64,000 bases of DNA, from contig NZ_CP067134.1 in NCBI RefSeq assembly GCF_028553765.1, positions 157,501-221,500 of the forward strand. Direction: 5' to 3'. A model generated the notes under the pieces. It saw nothing but the letters and a program-made list of their open reading frames with translations. It had not been told where the DNA came from and ran no database searches. Below, in pieces: positions 33,319 to 42,144 of this stretch. Origin of the DNA: Paracoccus stylophorae (GTDB lineage Bacteria > Pseudomonadota > Alphaproteobacteria > Rhodobacterales > Rhodobacteraceae). The first letter of the stretch is position 1, and each line of letters starts with the position of its first letter. The translations under genes and the position numbers were made by a program.

Positions 33319-34202
33319 CGTTGCTCCTTTCGGGCCGGGACGGGGACAGGGACGGGGACACCTCGCAGGGCCAGCCGCTCGGCGCTGGCCAGCCCGGCCT
33401 CCAGCAGGGCCAGCGCGACGCTGTTGCTGACGGCGTTGGGCGGCAGGTAGCGATCCGCGTTCACCCAGTCGGCGTAAAAGCACAGCTGCGGGTTGGCGCT
33501 GGCTTTCTCTGCGCCCTGCGGCCTTGCCGGCTGGCGCAGGCGCTGCCGATGGGCCGCCCGCACCGCGTCGGTGAAATAGGCCCAGGTCCGGATCGGGCTG
33601 ATCCGGATGGTGGGCGTGCGCGCCCTGATCACCGGCAGGATATCGGCCTCGAGGTCGATGCCCTCCTGCAGCCAGCCCTCGATCACCTCGGCGGTCCCGG
33701 TGATTGCGGCGCGTGATGCCGGGCAGAGACCGGGACCGGCGATGGCAAGACAGCGCGCCTGCGGACCCAAGTTATCCACAGCCGCATCTTCGGCTGAGGG
33801 CGTAGTAGTATCTTTATAAGGATGGTTCGGGTGAATCTGGTTCACGGGGTCATGTGAACCTGGTTCACGGGTTACCCGTGCATCAGATTCACGGGGTGAA
33901 CGTGGTTCACGGGTCGAGGGCAGGTTATCCACAGCCTCGATCACGATGGAATATTCCACCGTGAAGCCGTGCTTACAGTCGCGCTGGCCGGTCTCGGTGA
34001 CCAGCCCGTCGCGGATCAGCTCCTGGATCGCCAGCTGCACGCCACGCCGCGACAGCTCCAGATCGCGGGCGATATTGGCCTTCGAGGTCCAGATGCCGCT
34101 GCCGTCATCGGCGGCCTTGTCGGCCATGTAGCCGAGCACCGATTTGCGCGTGGCCGAGCCCACGAGGCGGCGCTGCACCGAGGCCGAGATCAGATTGCTC
34201 AT
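33315..34202 (-). CDS. helix-turn-helix replication protein (O-like) with internal candidate origin
   Basis: This 295-residue protein has an N-terminal winged helix (residues ~1-90; RKSVLGYMADKAADDG, WTSKANIARDLELSRRGVQL), as in phage replication initiators. The middle is low in predicted structure and is encoded by repeated DNA. The C-terminal part contains WAYFTDAVRAAHRQRL. The gene encloses four 18-bp iterons and two TTATCCACA DnaA-box matches, the lambda-O arrangement of an origin inside its initiator gene. It may load the host helicase onto phage DNA. The function is inferred from the HTH fold and the repeats. Confidence 0.7.
   Translation of the reverse strand: MSNLISASVQRRLVGSATRKSVLGYMADKAADDGSGIWTSKANIARDLELSRRGVQLAIQELIRDGLVTETGQRDCKHGFTVEYSIVIEAVDNLPSTREPRSPRESDARVTREPGSHDPVNQIHPNHPYKDTTTPSAEDAAVDNLGPQARCLAIAGPGLCPASRAAITGTAEVIEGWLQEGIDLEADILPVIRARTPTIRISPIRTWAYFTDAVRAAHRQRLRQPARPQGAEKASANPQLCFYADWVNADRYLPPNAVSNSVALALLEAGLASAERLALRGVPVPVPVPARKEQR
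33772..33933. other. candidate phage replication origin: four iterons between two DnaA boxes
   Basis: Four 18-bp units of the form GTGAAYNTGGTTCACGGG lie at 33831-33848, 33854-33871, 33878-33895 (most diverged) and 33896-33913. Each good unit is itself an inverted repeat (GTGAA...TTCAC). Perfect TTATCCACA boxes flank them at 33772-33780 and 33925-33933. Unit starts are 23, 24 and 18 bp apart. The location inside the replication gene matches lambdoid origins. The origin role is inferred. Confidence 0.6.
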
Positions 34203-34405
34203 CGCCGGCCTCCCTCGAGGATTTCCTCGATCGACCGGGTCTCGAAGGCGGTGGGCGCGATGAAGCGCAGCACCGCCTCCCAGTCCACGGCCGCAACCAG
34301 CGCCCAGATCAGCAGCCCGGCGAGAAGCACGAGCATGCCGAGCGCGAACGCGAAGACGATGGCCCATGCGACGGGGCGACGCCGGTCATCACTGCCACCG
34401 CTCAT
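34199..34405 (-). CDS. small membrane protein (68 aa)
   Basis: Not recognised. It is a 68-residue protein with one long hydrophobic stretch (WAIVFAFALGMLVLLAGLLI and beyond, ~14-40) and an acidic C-terminal helix (RSIEEILEGG). The stop overlaps the replication gene start (ATGA at 34199-34202), and its own start overlaps the upstream stop in the same way. The tight coupling supports expression. It could be a superexclusion or membrane-stress protein, but nothing in the sequence decides. Confidence 0.6.
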   Translation of the reverse strand: MSGGSDDRRRPVAWAIVFAFALGMLVLLAGLLIWALVAAVDWEAVLRFIAPTAFETRSIEEILEGGRR

Positions 34406-34665
34406 CGTGCCGCCCTCCCGCGGCCGGCGGTCTTGCGGCTCTCCTGCTCCAGCAGCCAGTCGCGCACCGCCCCGCGCCGGTAGAGCACCTTGCGCCCGAT
34501 GCGGATGCAGGGCGGGCCGATGCGGCGGGTCTCCCAGCGCTTCAGCGTGTCGGCGCTGATGCCGATGATGCCGGCCAGTTCCTTGCGCGGCATCCAGTCA
34601 TCCAGCAGCCCTTCATGGGCGATTGCGCCGGTCTCGGCGGTGATCATGGTCTGATCGGTCATCAT
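34402..34665 (-). CDS. AlpA/excisionase-like helix-turn-helix protein
   Basis: An 87-residue MerR-type winged-helix protein: WMPRKELAGIIGISADTLKR (~24-43) and the wing IGRKVLYRRGAVRDWL. This is the AlpA/Xis-like family that directs excision or activates phage genes. ATG 34665 is preceded by AAGGA; an adjacent ATG at 34662 is possible. First gene of the early leftward operon, divergent from the gene at 34958. A hairpin repeat (copy B) lies 65 bp upstream, so this may be the control region of the prophage. Confidence 0.75.
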   Translation of the reverse strand: MMTDQTMITAETGAIAHEGLLDDWMPRKELAGIIGISADTLKRWETRRIGPPCIRIGRKVLYRRGAVRDWLLEQESRKTAGRGRAAR

Positions 34666-34729
34666 CCGGTCCTTTCCCCGTGGTTGTGGGGCAAGCGAGA
34701 GCACAGGCGGAGGACCGGCGGCGCGGCGC

Positions 34730-34765
34730 GGACCGGCGCCGGAAGCGCCGGATGTGCGCCGGTCC
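34730..34765. repeat. GC-rich hairpin repeat, copy B
   Basis: GGACCGGCGC (34730-34739) pairs perfectly with GCGCCGGTCC (34756-34765) around a 16-nt loop that shares CGGAAG with copy C and CCGGAT with copy A. It stands in the divergent region between the excisionase-like gene and the rightward gene at 34958. A partial extra arm precedes it at 34712. Confidence 0.62.
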
Positions 34766-34957
34766 CATGTTTCATGGGGTTTGCGGGCATTCCGTGGGGC
34801 AGGGGGGAACGTCGTCCGCACCGGCATGCCGGCCTCCAGGAGACGGGTCGGCGGTGGTGCGCCCAAGCGCCTAATCAACCCATGCGTGCGGACCTGTCAG
34901 AGGCATCGGCCTGAAAGGCACGCCTTTCACAAAAGCCAACAATTCAGGAAATACACG

Positions 34958-35548
34958 ATGGCTCTGCCAAACCGCGTGATCTACACGCTGCCCGAAGCCG
35001 CTGCCCGCTGGAGCTGCCATATTGCCGATATCGCCGAATGGGCCATATCCGGTCAGCTGGAGATCACCATCGCGATCCCGCCCACGCGTTTTGGGGCCGA
35101 GATCCTTTCGGACCTGGTGGTGATTGCGCCGGGCGATATTCTGGCGATGTTTCGCCGCTGCGGGACCGGCCCGCGCGAAGGGGTGATCCGCCGCGCCCGA
35201 ATGCCGGGCGGCAGCGAATGGAAACACATCCCGCCGCCTGATGCCGGGCTGCGGGTCACCCGCGATGATCTGTTGATTCAGGCCGGCACGCTGGCGCGTT
35301 TCGAGGAGGAGCACGGGGTGTTTCGCCGGGTCAACTCCAACCCGACCAAGAGCTATGATTGGGAAGGCTTCTACGGCGCCCTGATCCTGCGCCTCTTCCA
35401 GCACGGCCTGCCCGAGAAACAGGGCGATCTCGTGGGCGAGATGCTGGACTGGTTCATTGCCAACAGCACGGATGGCGATGCACCCGACGAAAGCACAGTC
35501 CGCAAGCGGGTCAGCCCGATCCTGCGGATGCTGCACGCTGAGGCGTGA
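34958..35548 (+). CDS. hypothetical protein with MerR/AlpA-like N-terminus (possible regulator)
   Basis: Not recognised as a named family. A 196-residue soluble protein. The N-terminus (VIYTLPEAAARWSCHIADIA) reads like a MerR-type helix-turn-helix in which the protein senses a site by its first helices. The rest is alpha/beta with a helical C-terminus (STVRKRVSPILRMLHAEA). ATG 34958 follows an AGGAAATACACG stretch; the longer frame to 34754 overlaps the hairpin repeat and is unlikely. It is divergent from the excisionase-like gene and convergent with the integrase (38-nt tail overlap), the place where a lysogeny regulator is expected. No CI-type repressor was found elsewhere. Confidence 0.6.
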   Translation: MALPNRVIYTLPEAAARWSCHIADIAEWAISGQLEITIAIPPTRFGAEILSDLVVIAPGDILAMFRRCGTGPREGVIRRARMPGGSEWKHIPPPDAGLRVTRDDLLIQAGTLARFEEEHGVFRRVNSNPTKSYDWEGFYGALILRLFQHGLPEKQGDLVGEMLDWFIANSTDGDAPDESTVRKRVSPILRMLHAEA

Positions 35549-36836
35549 CCTCCTCGGCCGGGGGTGCGGAATGCACGAGCCTCGGCCGTATCCGCATCAT
35601 GTCGGCCACCGCATCGACGCCGGCGCGCAGCGGTGAATCCATCAGATGCGCATAGCGCATGGTGGTGCTGGATTGCGAATGGCCCAGCAGCTTGCCGATC
35701 ATCTCCAGCGAGGCGCCGCCGCTGACCAAGAGCGAGGCGAAGGTGTGGCGCAGATCGTGAACCCGCACCCCGGGCAGCCCGGCCTGATCCTGAATGCCTT
35801 TCCAGAAGCGGCGAATCTCCTGCACCGGCTGGTCCTTGTCCGAGACATCGCCCGGAAACAACCAGTTGCAGCCGACCGGCACGGCGGAAAGCCGCGTGCG
35901 CACCAATGCCGCTGTCTCTGCCGAGATCGGCACGCGGTGAATGCGGCGCTGCTTGGTATTGGCGGCGGGCTTCACCCATGTGTTGCGCTCCAGATCGAAA
36001 TGCTCGAAACGCGCGGTCCGGACCTCGCCCAGCCGCGCCCCGGTCAGCATGCACATGCGGATGATGCTGGCGCCGCGCTGGTCCTCGGCCGCGCCCAGCG
36101 CCTCGCTGAGCCGCGCGATCTCCTCCATGTCGAGGAACCGCTCGCGCTCGGTCTCGACGCGGCGACGAAAGCCCACCGCCGGATTGTCGGAGCGCATCCG
36201 CCATGCAATGGCGAGATTGAAGACCCGGCGCAGCATCTCGCCCGCGCGGTTGGCGCGCACCGGCGTGGGTTTCGGCGGCTTCAGCGGGATGCGGCGCGTG
36301 GTTTTTGGTTTCTTCTTGGCCGGGCGGGAGCGCCCCTCGGCGATCAGGTTCAGCACCCGTTCGACATCCGCCGGCTCGATCTCGGCCACCAGCCGGTGCT
36401 TCCAGTGCGGCATGATCAGCTTGTGCAGCATGGATGCCTGATCGGCGGCATTGCGCGGCGCCAGATGCGTGGCATGTTCGCGCAGGTAGCGCGCCACCAG
36501 ATCGGGAAAACGCGGCGCCTCGCGGATCTCCTCGCGCTCGGCCAGCGGATCCAGCCCGCCATCGACATCGCGGCGCAGCGCCTTGGCGCGCTCGCGCGCG
36601 GCGGTGACGTTCCATTCCGGCCAGCGCCCGATGGTCAGCCGCCGCTGCCGCCCGGCCGTGCGGTAGTCGAACATGAAGCTGCGCCCGCCGGATGGATAGA
36701 TGCAGATCGACAGCCCCAGCACATCGCTGTCGAAAATCTGCCATGCCTTCGACCGCGGCTCAGCCGCCCGGACCAGTTTTTCCGTCAGTCTTTCTCTGTT
36801 TCGCAATGCCCTGCACTCCGTTTTCCGCTCCGACAC
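35511..36836 (-). CDS. int: tyrosine recombinase (phage integrase, DUF4102 type)
   Basis: This 441-residue integrase has an N-terminal DUF4102 arm-binding domain (~15-95; SKAWQIFDSDVLGLSICIYP, YRTAGRQRRLTIG) and a SAM-like core-binding domain (~105-220). The catalytic domain shows Arg in TGARLGEVR, HDLRHTFASLL, LLGHSQSSTTMRYAH (His and nucleophile Tyr). The start is GTG 36836. It should act on the tRNA-fMet att site, though it lies ~7 kb from attR rather than beside it, with restriction genes between. That suggests cargo was added between int and the end. Confidence 0.93.
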   Translation of the reverse strand: MSERKTECRALRNRERLTEKLVRAAEPRSKAWQIFDSDVLGLSICIYPSGGRSFMFDYRTAGRQRRLTIGRWPEWNVTAARERAKALRRDVDGGLDPLAEREEIREAPRFPDLVARYLREHATHLAPRNAADQASMLHKLIMPHWKHRLVAEIEPADVERVLNLIAEGRSRPAKKKPKTTRRIPLKPPKPTPVRANRAGEMLRRVFNLAIAWRMRSDNPAVGFRRRVETERERFLDMEEIARLSEALGAAEDQRGASIIRMCMLTGARLGEVRTARFEHFDLERNTWVKPAANTKQRRIHRVPISAETAALVRTRLSAVPVGCNWLFPGDVSDKDQPVQEIRRFWKGIQDQAGLPGVRVHDLRHTFASLLVSGGASLEMIGKLLGHSQSSTTMRYAHLMDSPLRAGVDAVADMMRIRPRLVHSAPPAEEVTPQRAASAGSG

Positions 36837-36892
36837 AGGCGTAGAAGCGCCGGCTTATCAACGAGATGATTCGCAGACCGGAAGACAGGCGC

Positions 36893-36927
36893 GGACCGGC
36901 GCCGGAAGGGCACAATCCGCGCCGGTC
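36893..36927. repeat. GC-rich hairpin repeat, copy C
   Basis: GGACCGGCGC (36893-36902) pairs with GCGCCGGTC (36919-36927), last pair lost, around a loop with CGGAAG like copy B. It lies 57 bp upstream of the integrase start and ~150 bp before the type ISP gene, in the divergent gap. It is the third member of a family found only in the prophage part of this window. Confidence 0.6.
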
Positions 36928-37076
36928 GGGTGGAAGGGGGGCATCGGGGGGCGGAGGACGGGAGGGGATCGGTCAGTTGCATATGGATTCAACCGCAACG
37001 GGCGGCTAGGTTCTGTTTCAGGCCCTCGAGCGCCTGATGATAAAAAGAAAACCTTGTTCCGGGACAGGCGGTACTG

Positions 37077-40000
37077 ATGCAGTTGCGTGATTTGTTGGAT
37101 TCCTACCGCCAGGCTGCCCGGTCCGAGCGCGAGAAGGGCGATTACTTTGAGCGGGTCGTTCGCGTTTATCTGGAAAACGACGATGCGCAAAAGCAATACT
37201 ATTCCGCCGTTGTGCCTTTTGCCCAATGGGCGAAGGAACAGGGCTGGAGCAAGGCCGACACCGGCATCGACTTGGTGGCGACGCTGGCCGATGGCTCGGG
37301 TTATGCTGCGATCCAGTGCAAATTCTATGCGCCCAATCACACGATTCAGAAGCCCGATATCGACAGCTTCATCTCGGCCGCCTCCAATGATCTGTTTACG
37401 CGGCTGATCATTGCCGACACCACGCAGAAGGAATTCGGCAAGAACGCCAGCGGGACGCTCGACAAGCTGTCGAAAGACTGGAACCGCATCAGCATCAGCG
37501 AGCTGGAGGCCAGCCGCATCGACTGGTCGCAGTTCCTGCGCACCGGCACCGTCAGCCTCGCCCCGAAGAAACAGCTGCGTCCGCACCAGCGCGATGCCCT
37601 GAAGGCGGTGACCGAGGGGCTGGCGGAAGCCGATCGCGGCAAGCTGATCATGGCTTGCGGCACTGGCAAGACCTTCACCGGGCTGCGGATCGCCGAAGCC
37701 CTGGCGGGTCCGGGCAAGCGGGTGCTGTTCATGGTGCCATCATTGGCGCTGATGTCGCAGACCGTGCGCGAATGGAGCAATGACCGCCAGCAGGAGTTCA
37801 CCGCGTTTTCGGCCTGCTCCGATGTGAGGATCGGGCGCAATGCCGATGCCGACAGCCTCGATCTGAACGTCCATGATCTGGCCTTCCCGGCGACGACCGA
37901 TCCGCAGAGGCTCGCGCAGCAGGTTGCCGCTGCGCCGCCCAACCGCATGACCGTGGTGTTCTCGACCTATCACTCGATCGACGTGCTGACCCGCGCACAG
38001 AAAAACCATGGCCTGCCGGAATTCGATCTGGTGATCTGCGACGAGGCGCATCGCACCACCGGCGTCACGCTGAAGGACGAAGACGACAGCACCTTCGTGC
38101 GCATCCACAGCAACGACCATGTGGCGGCGAAAAAGCGCCTCTACATGACCGCGACGCCGCGCATCTTCGGCGATGCCGCCCGGCGCAAGGCGGATGACCA
38201 CGATGCCGAACTGGCCTCGATGGATGACGAGGACAAGTTCGGCAAGGATCTGTTCCACCGGGGCTTTGGCTGGGCGGTCGAGAACAACCTGCTGACCGAT
38301 TACAAGGTCGTGGTGCTTGCGGTCGACGAAGGGCTGATCTCGACCACCATCCAGAACCGCCTCAAGGACGGGCCGGAGCTGACCCTCGATGACGCGACCA
38401 AGATTATCGGCTGCTACAAGGCGCTGACCAAGGCCGACCTGGCCGAAGACCTCGCCTTCGATCCGCGCCCGATGCGCCGCGCGCTGGCATTCTGCCAGAC
38501 CATCGCCAAATCGAAGATCATCGAGGACGAATTCACCAAGGTCGTCGATGAATATACCGGCAGCGAATTGATCGACGATGCCCGCCACCTGACAACCGAG
38601 GTGCGCCATGTCGATGGCACCTTCAACGCCACCGCCCGCGATGAGATGCTGAACTGGCTCAAGGCCGATGTGGGCGAGGATACCTGCCGCATCCTGACCA
38701 ATGCCCGCGTACTGTCCGAGGGCGTGGATGTGCCGGCGCTGGACGCGATCATGTTCATGCACCCGCGCAAAAGCCAGATCGACGTGGTGCAATCGGTCGG
38801 CCGCGTCATGCGCCGTGCCGAGGGCAAGAAGATGGGCTATGTCATCCTGCCCGTCGCCATCCCGCCCGACACCACCCCCGAAGAGGCGCTGAAGGACAAT
38901 GAGCGCTATCAGGTCGTCTGGCAGATCCTGAACGCCTTGCGCGCCCATGACGAACGCCTCGACGCCCGCATCAACCAGGCCAAGTTGGGCGAGGATATCA
39001 GCGACAAAGTCGAGCTGGTGCGCATCTCCTCCGAATCCGAGCTGCGCGAACTGACTGCCGTGGTCGATGACTTCGCCACCAGCAAGACCCGCGCGGAAAA
39101 AGCCGGTGCCAATATCGGCCAGGAAGGCCGCGACCCAACCATCACCGATCTCGGCCCCGAACAGGGCAGTTTCGCCTTTGACGAGTTCACCCGGGCCATC
39201 ATGGCGAAGATCGTCGAAAAATGCGGCACCCGCGATTACTGGGACAGCTGGGCCAAGGACATCGCCAAGATCGCCCAGGCCCATATCACCCGCATCACCA
39301 CCATCACCGCCAAGCCCGGTCCGGAACAGACCGCCTTCCGTGCCTTCCTGGATGAGCTGCATGACGACCTGAACCCCGAAATCTCCGAGGCCGACGCGAT
39401 CGAGATGCTGGCCCAGCATCTGATCACCAAGCCGGTATTTGACGCTCTGTTCAAGGACAGCAAGTTCACCGAAGCTAACCCCGTCTCCCGCGCCATGGAG
39501 ACGGTGCTGGGCCAGCTGCACGAACACAACCTCGCCAAGGAAGCGGAAAGCCTCGACAAGTTTTATGCCAGCGTCGCCCGCCGGGCCGAGGGCATCAAGA
39601 CCGCCCATGGTCGCCAGGCCCTGATCACCGAGCTTTACGACCGCTTCTTCCGCAACGCCTTCCCGCGCCTGACCCAACGCCTCGGCATCGTCTATACCCC
39701 GGTCGAGGTGGTGGATTTCATCATTCATTCGGTGAACGACGTGCTGAAGGAACAGTTCGGCCAGACCCTCGGCTCCAAGGGCGTGCATATCCTCGACCCC
39801 TTCACCGGCACCGGCACTTTCATCACCCGGCTGCTGCAATCGGGTCTGATCGCGCCCGATGAGCTGGAGCACAAATACAAGCACGAGATTCACGCCAACG
39901 AAATCGTGCTTTTGGCCTATTACATCGCCGCCGTGAATATCGAGACCGTCTATCACGAACTGGCTCAGGGCGGCCTGCAGGCCGATGCGCCCTATCACCC

Positions 40001-41963
40001 CTTCACCGGCATCCTGCTGACCGACACCTTCCAGATGTATGAGCAAGAGCGCGATATGGTCGCCAATCTCCTGCCTGACAACTCGGAACGGCGCGCCAAA
40101 CAGAAGGCGCTGGATATCCGCGTCATCATTGGCAACCCACCCTATTCTGCAGGGCAGACCAGCGCCAATGACAACGCCGCCAACATCGCCTATCCGCGGC
40201 TGGATACAGCCATCCGTGACAGCTATGCTGCGCATTCGACCGCGACGCTGAAAAACTCGCTCTATGATAGCTATATCCGCGCGATCCGCTGGGCCAGCGA
40301 CCGGATTGGCGATGCCGGCATCATGGCCTATGTATCGAACGCCGGATGGGTGGATGGCAACGCCGCTGACGGCTTGCGCAAATGCCTTGCTGAAGAGTTC
40401 AGCGACCTCTACGTTTTCCACCTGCGCGGCAACCAGCGAACGTCTGGTGAGCTGTCCCGCAGGGAGGGCGGAAAGATTTTCGGCTCAGGTAGCCGCGCCC
40501 CTATCGCCATTTCGGTCTTCGTCAAGAACCCCGATGCCGCCGAGACGGGCCGCATCCACTTCCATGACATCGGCGATTATCTTGACCAGAAGCAGAAGCT
40601 GAACATCATCCGCGACTTCGGCTCGGTTGACGGCATCACCAAGGCGAAGGGATGGCGGCGTATTAACCCCGATCACAACAGTGATTGGCTGGACCAAGTA
40701 GATCAAAGTTTTGACGATTTCTTGCCGCTAGGCGACAGATCGGACGAAAAGAATGTAGCCCTGTTTAAAGGCTACTATAACGGTATCAAGACCGGGCGAG
40801 ACGTCTGGTGCTTTAATTCCTCTAATGAAACGGGCGCAAGAAACGCGTACCGGATGGTTGAGTTTTACAACAGGGAGCGGAAGAGATATTTTTCTGAGGG
40901 GGCATCTGGAGATGTTGCCACATTTGTCGACGTGGACGCTACGAAAATAAGCTGGAATAGAATTTCCAGACAGAAGCTTGCGCGAAACATTGAGCTGAGT
41001 GAGGGTGGTGTTTGGCATGCCCACAGCTTATACCGCCCATTCTTTAAGCAAGAGCTGTATATTCATCTTGAAATCAGTGACCTTGTTACATTGATAAAGA
41101 ACGCCTTTCCAGAAAATGGGGCTGAAAATAGGGCAATTATTATACCAGGGAATGGAGCGGCGGCAGAGTTCACGCCGTTGATGGTTGATGCTCCGGTGTC
41201 ACTTCAGCCGTATCATAACACACAGTGCTTCCCCCTCTATCTCTATGAGGAAGCTGCGCCCGAGGGTGGTCTCTTTGCAACCGACGAGGGCGCGGGCGCG
41301 ACCCTGACACGCCGCGACGCCATCACCGATGTCGGCCTCGCGCATTTTCAGGCCGCCTACCCGGGCGAGCAGATCACCAAGGAAGACTTGTTCTATTACA
41401 TCTATGGCCTTCTGCACTCGCCCGATTACCGCGAGCGTTTCAAGAACAACCTCGCCAAGCAGCTGCCCCGCATCCCGGCGGTGAAGAGCTTTGCCGACTT
41501 CGCCGCCTTCCGCGACGCTGGCCGCGCCCTCGGCCACCTGCATGTGAATTTTGAAAGCGTCGAGCCCTACATGGTGACCTTCAAGGAAGGCGACCACCGC
41601 CTGATCCCCGAGGCCCAGGCCGACCCGGTGAAGTTCTACCGCGTGAAGAAGATGAAACTCGGCGGCCGCGGCAAGGACAAGGACCGCACCACCGTCATCT
41701 ACAACGACCGCATCACCATGCAGAACATCCCCCTCGAGGCCTGGGACTACGTCGTGAACGGCAAACCCGCCCTCGACTGGGTGATGGAGCGCCAGGTGGT
41801 CAAAACCGACCCAGCCAGCGGCATCACAAACGACGCCAACGACTACGCCAACGAGACGGTGGGAGACCCCCGTTACCCCCTGGAACTGTTCCAGCGGGTG
41901 ATCACTGTGAGCCTGGAGACTATGCAGATCGTGAATGGGTTGCCGGAACTGGAGATTGGGTGA
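37077..41963 (+). CDS. single-chain type ISP restriction-modification enzyme (LlaGI/LlaBIII-like)
   Basis: This 1628-residue enzyme has four parts. An Mrr-like nuclease (~1-150) shows Asp65 and Gln80-x-Lys82 in GIDLVATL and AAIQCKFY. A superfamily-2 helicase/translocase (~165-600) has MACGTGKTF near 190, DEAH near 322 and QSVGRVMRR. A gamma-type methyltransferase (~860-1200) has LDPFTGTGTF near 905 and GNPPYSA near 1018. The C-terminal target-recognition domain spans ~1200-1600. LlaGI-type enzymes methylate one strand, translocate and cut between converging motors. The recognition region, about 40690-41230, is clearly more AT-rich than the rest, a sign of specificity exchange. The gene is divergent from int. 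The host is protected by the same polypeptide. Confidence 0.93.
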   Translation: MQLRDLLDSYRQAARSEREKGDYFERVVRVYLENDDAQKQYYSAVVPFAQWAKEQGWSKADTGIDLVATLADGSGYAAIQCKFYAPNHTIQKPDIDSFISAASNDLFTRLIIADTTQKEFGKNASGTLDKLSKDWNRISISELEASRIDWSQFLRTGTVSLAPKKQLRPHQRDALKAVTEGLAEADRGKLIMACGTGKTFTGLRIAEALAGPGKRVLFMVPSLALMSQTVREWSNDRQQEFTAFSACSDVRIGRNADADSLDLNVHDLAFPATTDPQRLAQQVAAAPPNRMTVVFSTYHSIDVLTRAQKNHGLPEFDLVICDEAHRTTGVTLKDEDDSTFVRIHSNDHVAAKKRLYMTATPRIFGDAARRKADDHDAELASMDDEDKFGKDLFHRGFGWAVENNLLTDYKVVVLAVDEGLISTTIQNRLKDGPELTLDDATKIIGCYKALTKADLAEDLAFDPRPMRRALAFCQTIAKSKIIEDEFTKVVDEYTGSELIDDARHLTTEVRHVDGTFNATARDEMLNWLKADVGEDTCRILTNARVLSEGVDVPALDAIMFMHPRKSQIDVVQSVGRVMRRAEGKKMGYVILPVAIPPDTTPEEALKDNERYQVVWQILNALRAHDERLDARINQAKLGEDISDKVELVRISSESELRELTAVVDDFATSKTRAEKAGANIGQEGRDPTITDLGPEQGSFAFDEFTRAIMAKIVEKCGTRDYWDSWAKDIAKIAQAHITRITTITAKPGPEQTAFRAFLDELHDDLNPEISEADAIEMLAQHLITKPVFDALFKDSKFTEANPVSRAMETVLGQLHEHNLAKEAESLDKFYASVARRAEGIKTAHGRQALITELYDRFFRNAFPRLTQRLGIVYTPVEVVDFIIHSVNDVLKEQFGQTLGSKGVHILDPFTGTGTFITRLLQSGLIAPDELEHKYKHEIHANEIVLLAYYIAAVNIETVYHELAQGGLQADAPYHPFTGILLTDTFQMYEQERDMVANLLPDNSERRAKQKALDIRVIIGNPPYSAGQTSANDNAANIAYPRLDTAIRDSYAAHSTATLKNSLYDSYIRAIRWASDRIGDAGIMAYVSNAGWVDGNAADGLRKCLAEEFSDLYVFHLRGNQRTSGELSRREGGKIFGSGSRAPIAISVFVKNPDAAETGRIHFHDIGDYLDQKQKLNIIRDFGSVDGITKAKGWRRINPDHNSDWLDQVDQSFDDFLPLGDRSDEKNVALFKGYYNGIKTGRDVWCFNSSNETGARNAYRMVEFYNRERKRYFSEGASGDVATFVDVDATKISWNRISRQKLARNIELSEGGVWHAHSLYRPFFKQELYIHLEISDLVTLIKNAFPENGAENRAIIIPGNGAAAEFTPLMVDAPVSLQPYHNTQCFPLYLYEEAAPEGGLFATDEGAGATLTRRDAITDVGLAHFQAAYPGEQITKEDLFYYIYGLLHSPDYRERFKNNLAKQLPRIPAVKSFADFAAFRDAGRALGHLHVNFESVEPYMVTFKEGDHRLIPEAQADPVKFYRVKKMKLGGRGKDKDRTTVIYNDRITMQNIPLEAWDYVVNGKPALDWVMERQVVKTDPASGITNDANDYANETVGDPRYPLELFQRVITVSLETMQIVNGLPELEIG

Positions 41964-42008
41964 TGCAGAAGTCACATGCGGCCCAGAGCGGACGGTCGAG
42001 CCTTGGCA

Positions 42009-42040
42009 CCCCGCCTCTCAGAGCAGTCGCTCAGGCGGGG
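42009..42040. terminator. hairpin after the type ISP gene
   Basis: CCCCGCCT (42009-42016) pairs with AGGCGGGG (42033-42040) around a 16-nt loop. It lies 45 bp past the ISP stop, without a T tract. It may end the ISP transcript or separate it from the P-loop gene. Weak as a terminator. Confidence 0.35.
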
Positions 42041-42144
42041 CGCAGCGACGGCGCAAGCAGCCCTTTGCGCTCCTTAATGACAGCTGCAGCAAGGACCCCT
42101 GTCGTCACTGCATACCGCTGTGGCTTTTAGCCTAGAAAACTCGC

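Noticed and set aside
33831..33913. Short CRISPR array
   Set aside because: Repeats are 18 bp, palindromic, nearly adjacent and within a coding frame. There are no spacers of regular length and no cas genes.
37740..40421. 893-codon open frame on the minus strand
   Set aside because: Antisense of the type ISP gene, whose motifs are complete. The minus translation is low-complexity without domain signals.
42009..42040. Strong terminator after the ISP gene
   Set aside because: The 8-bp stem is good but the loop is 16 nt and no T tract follows, so it is kept only as a weak feature.
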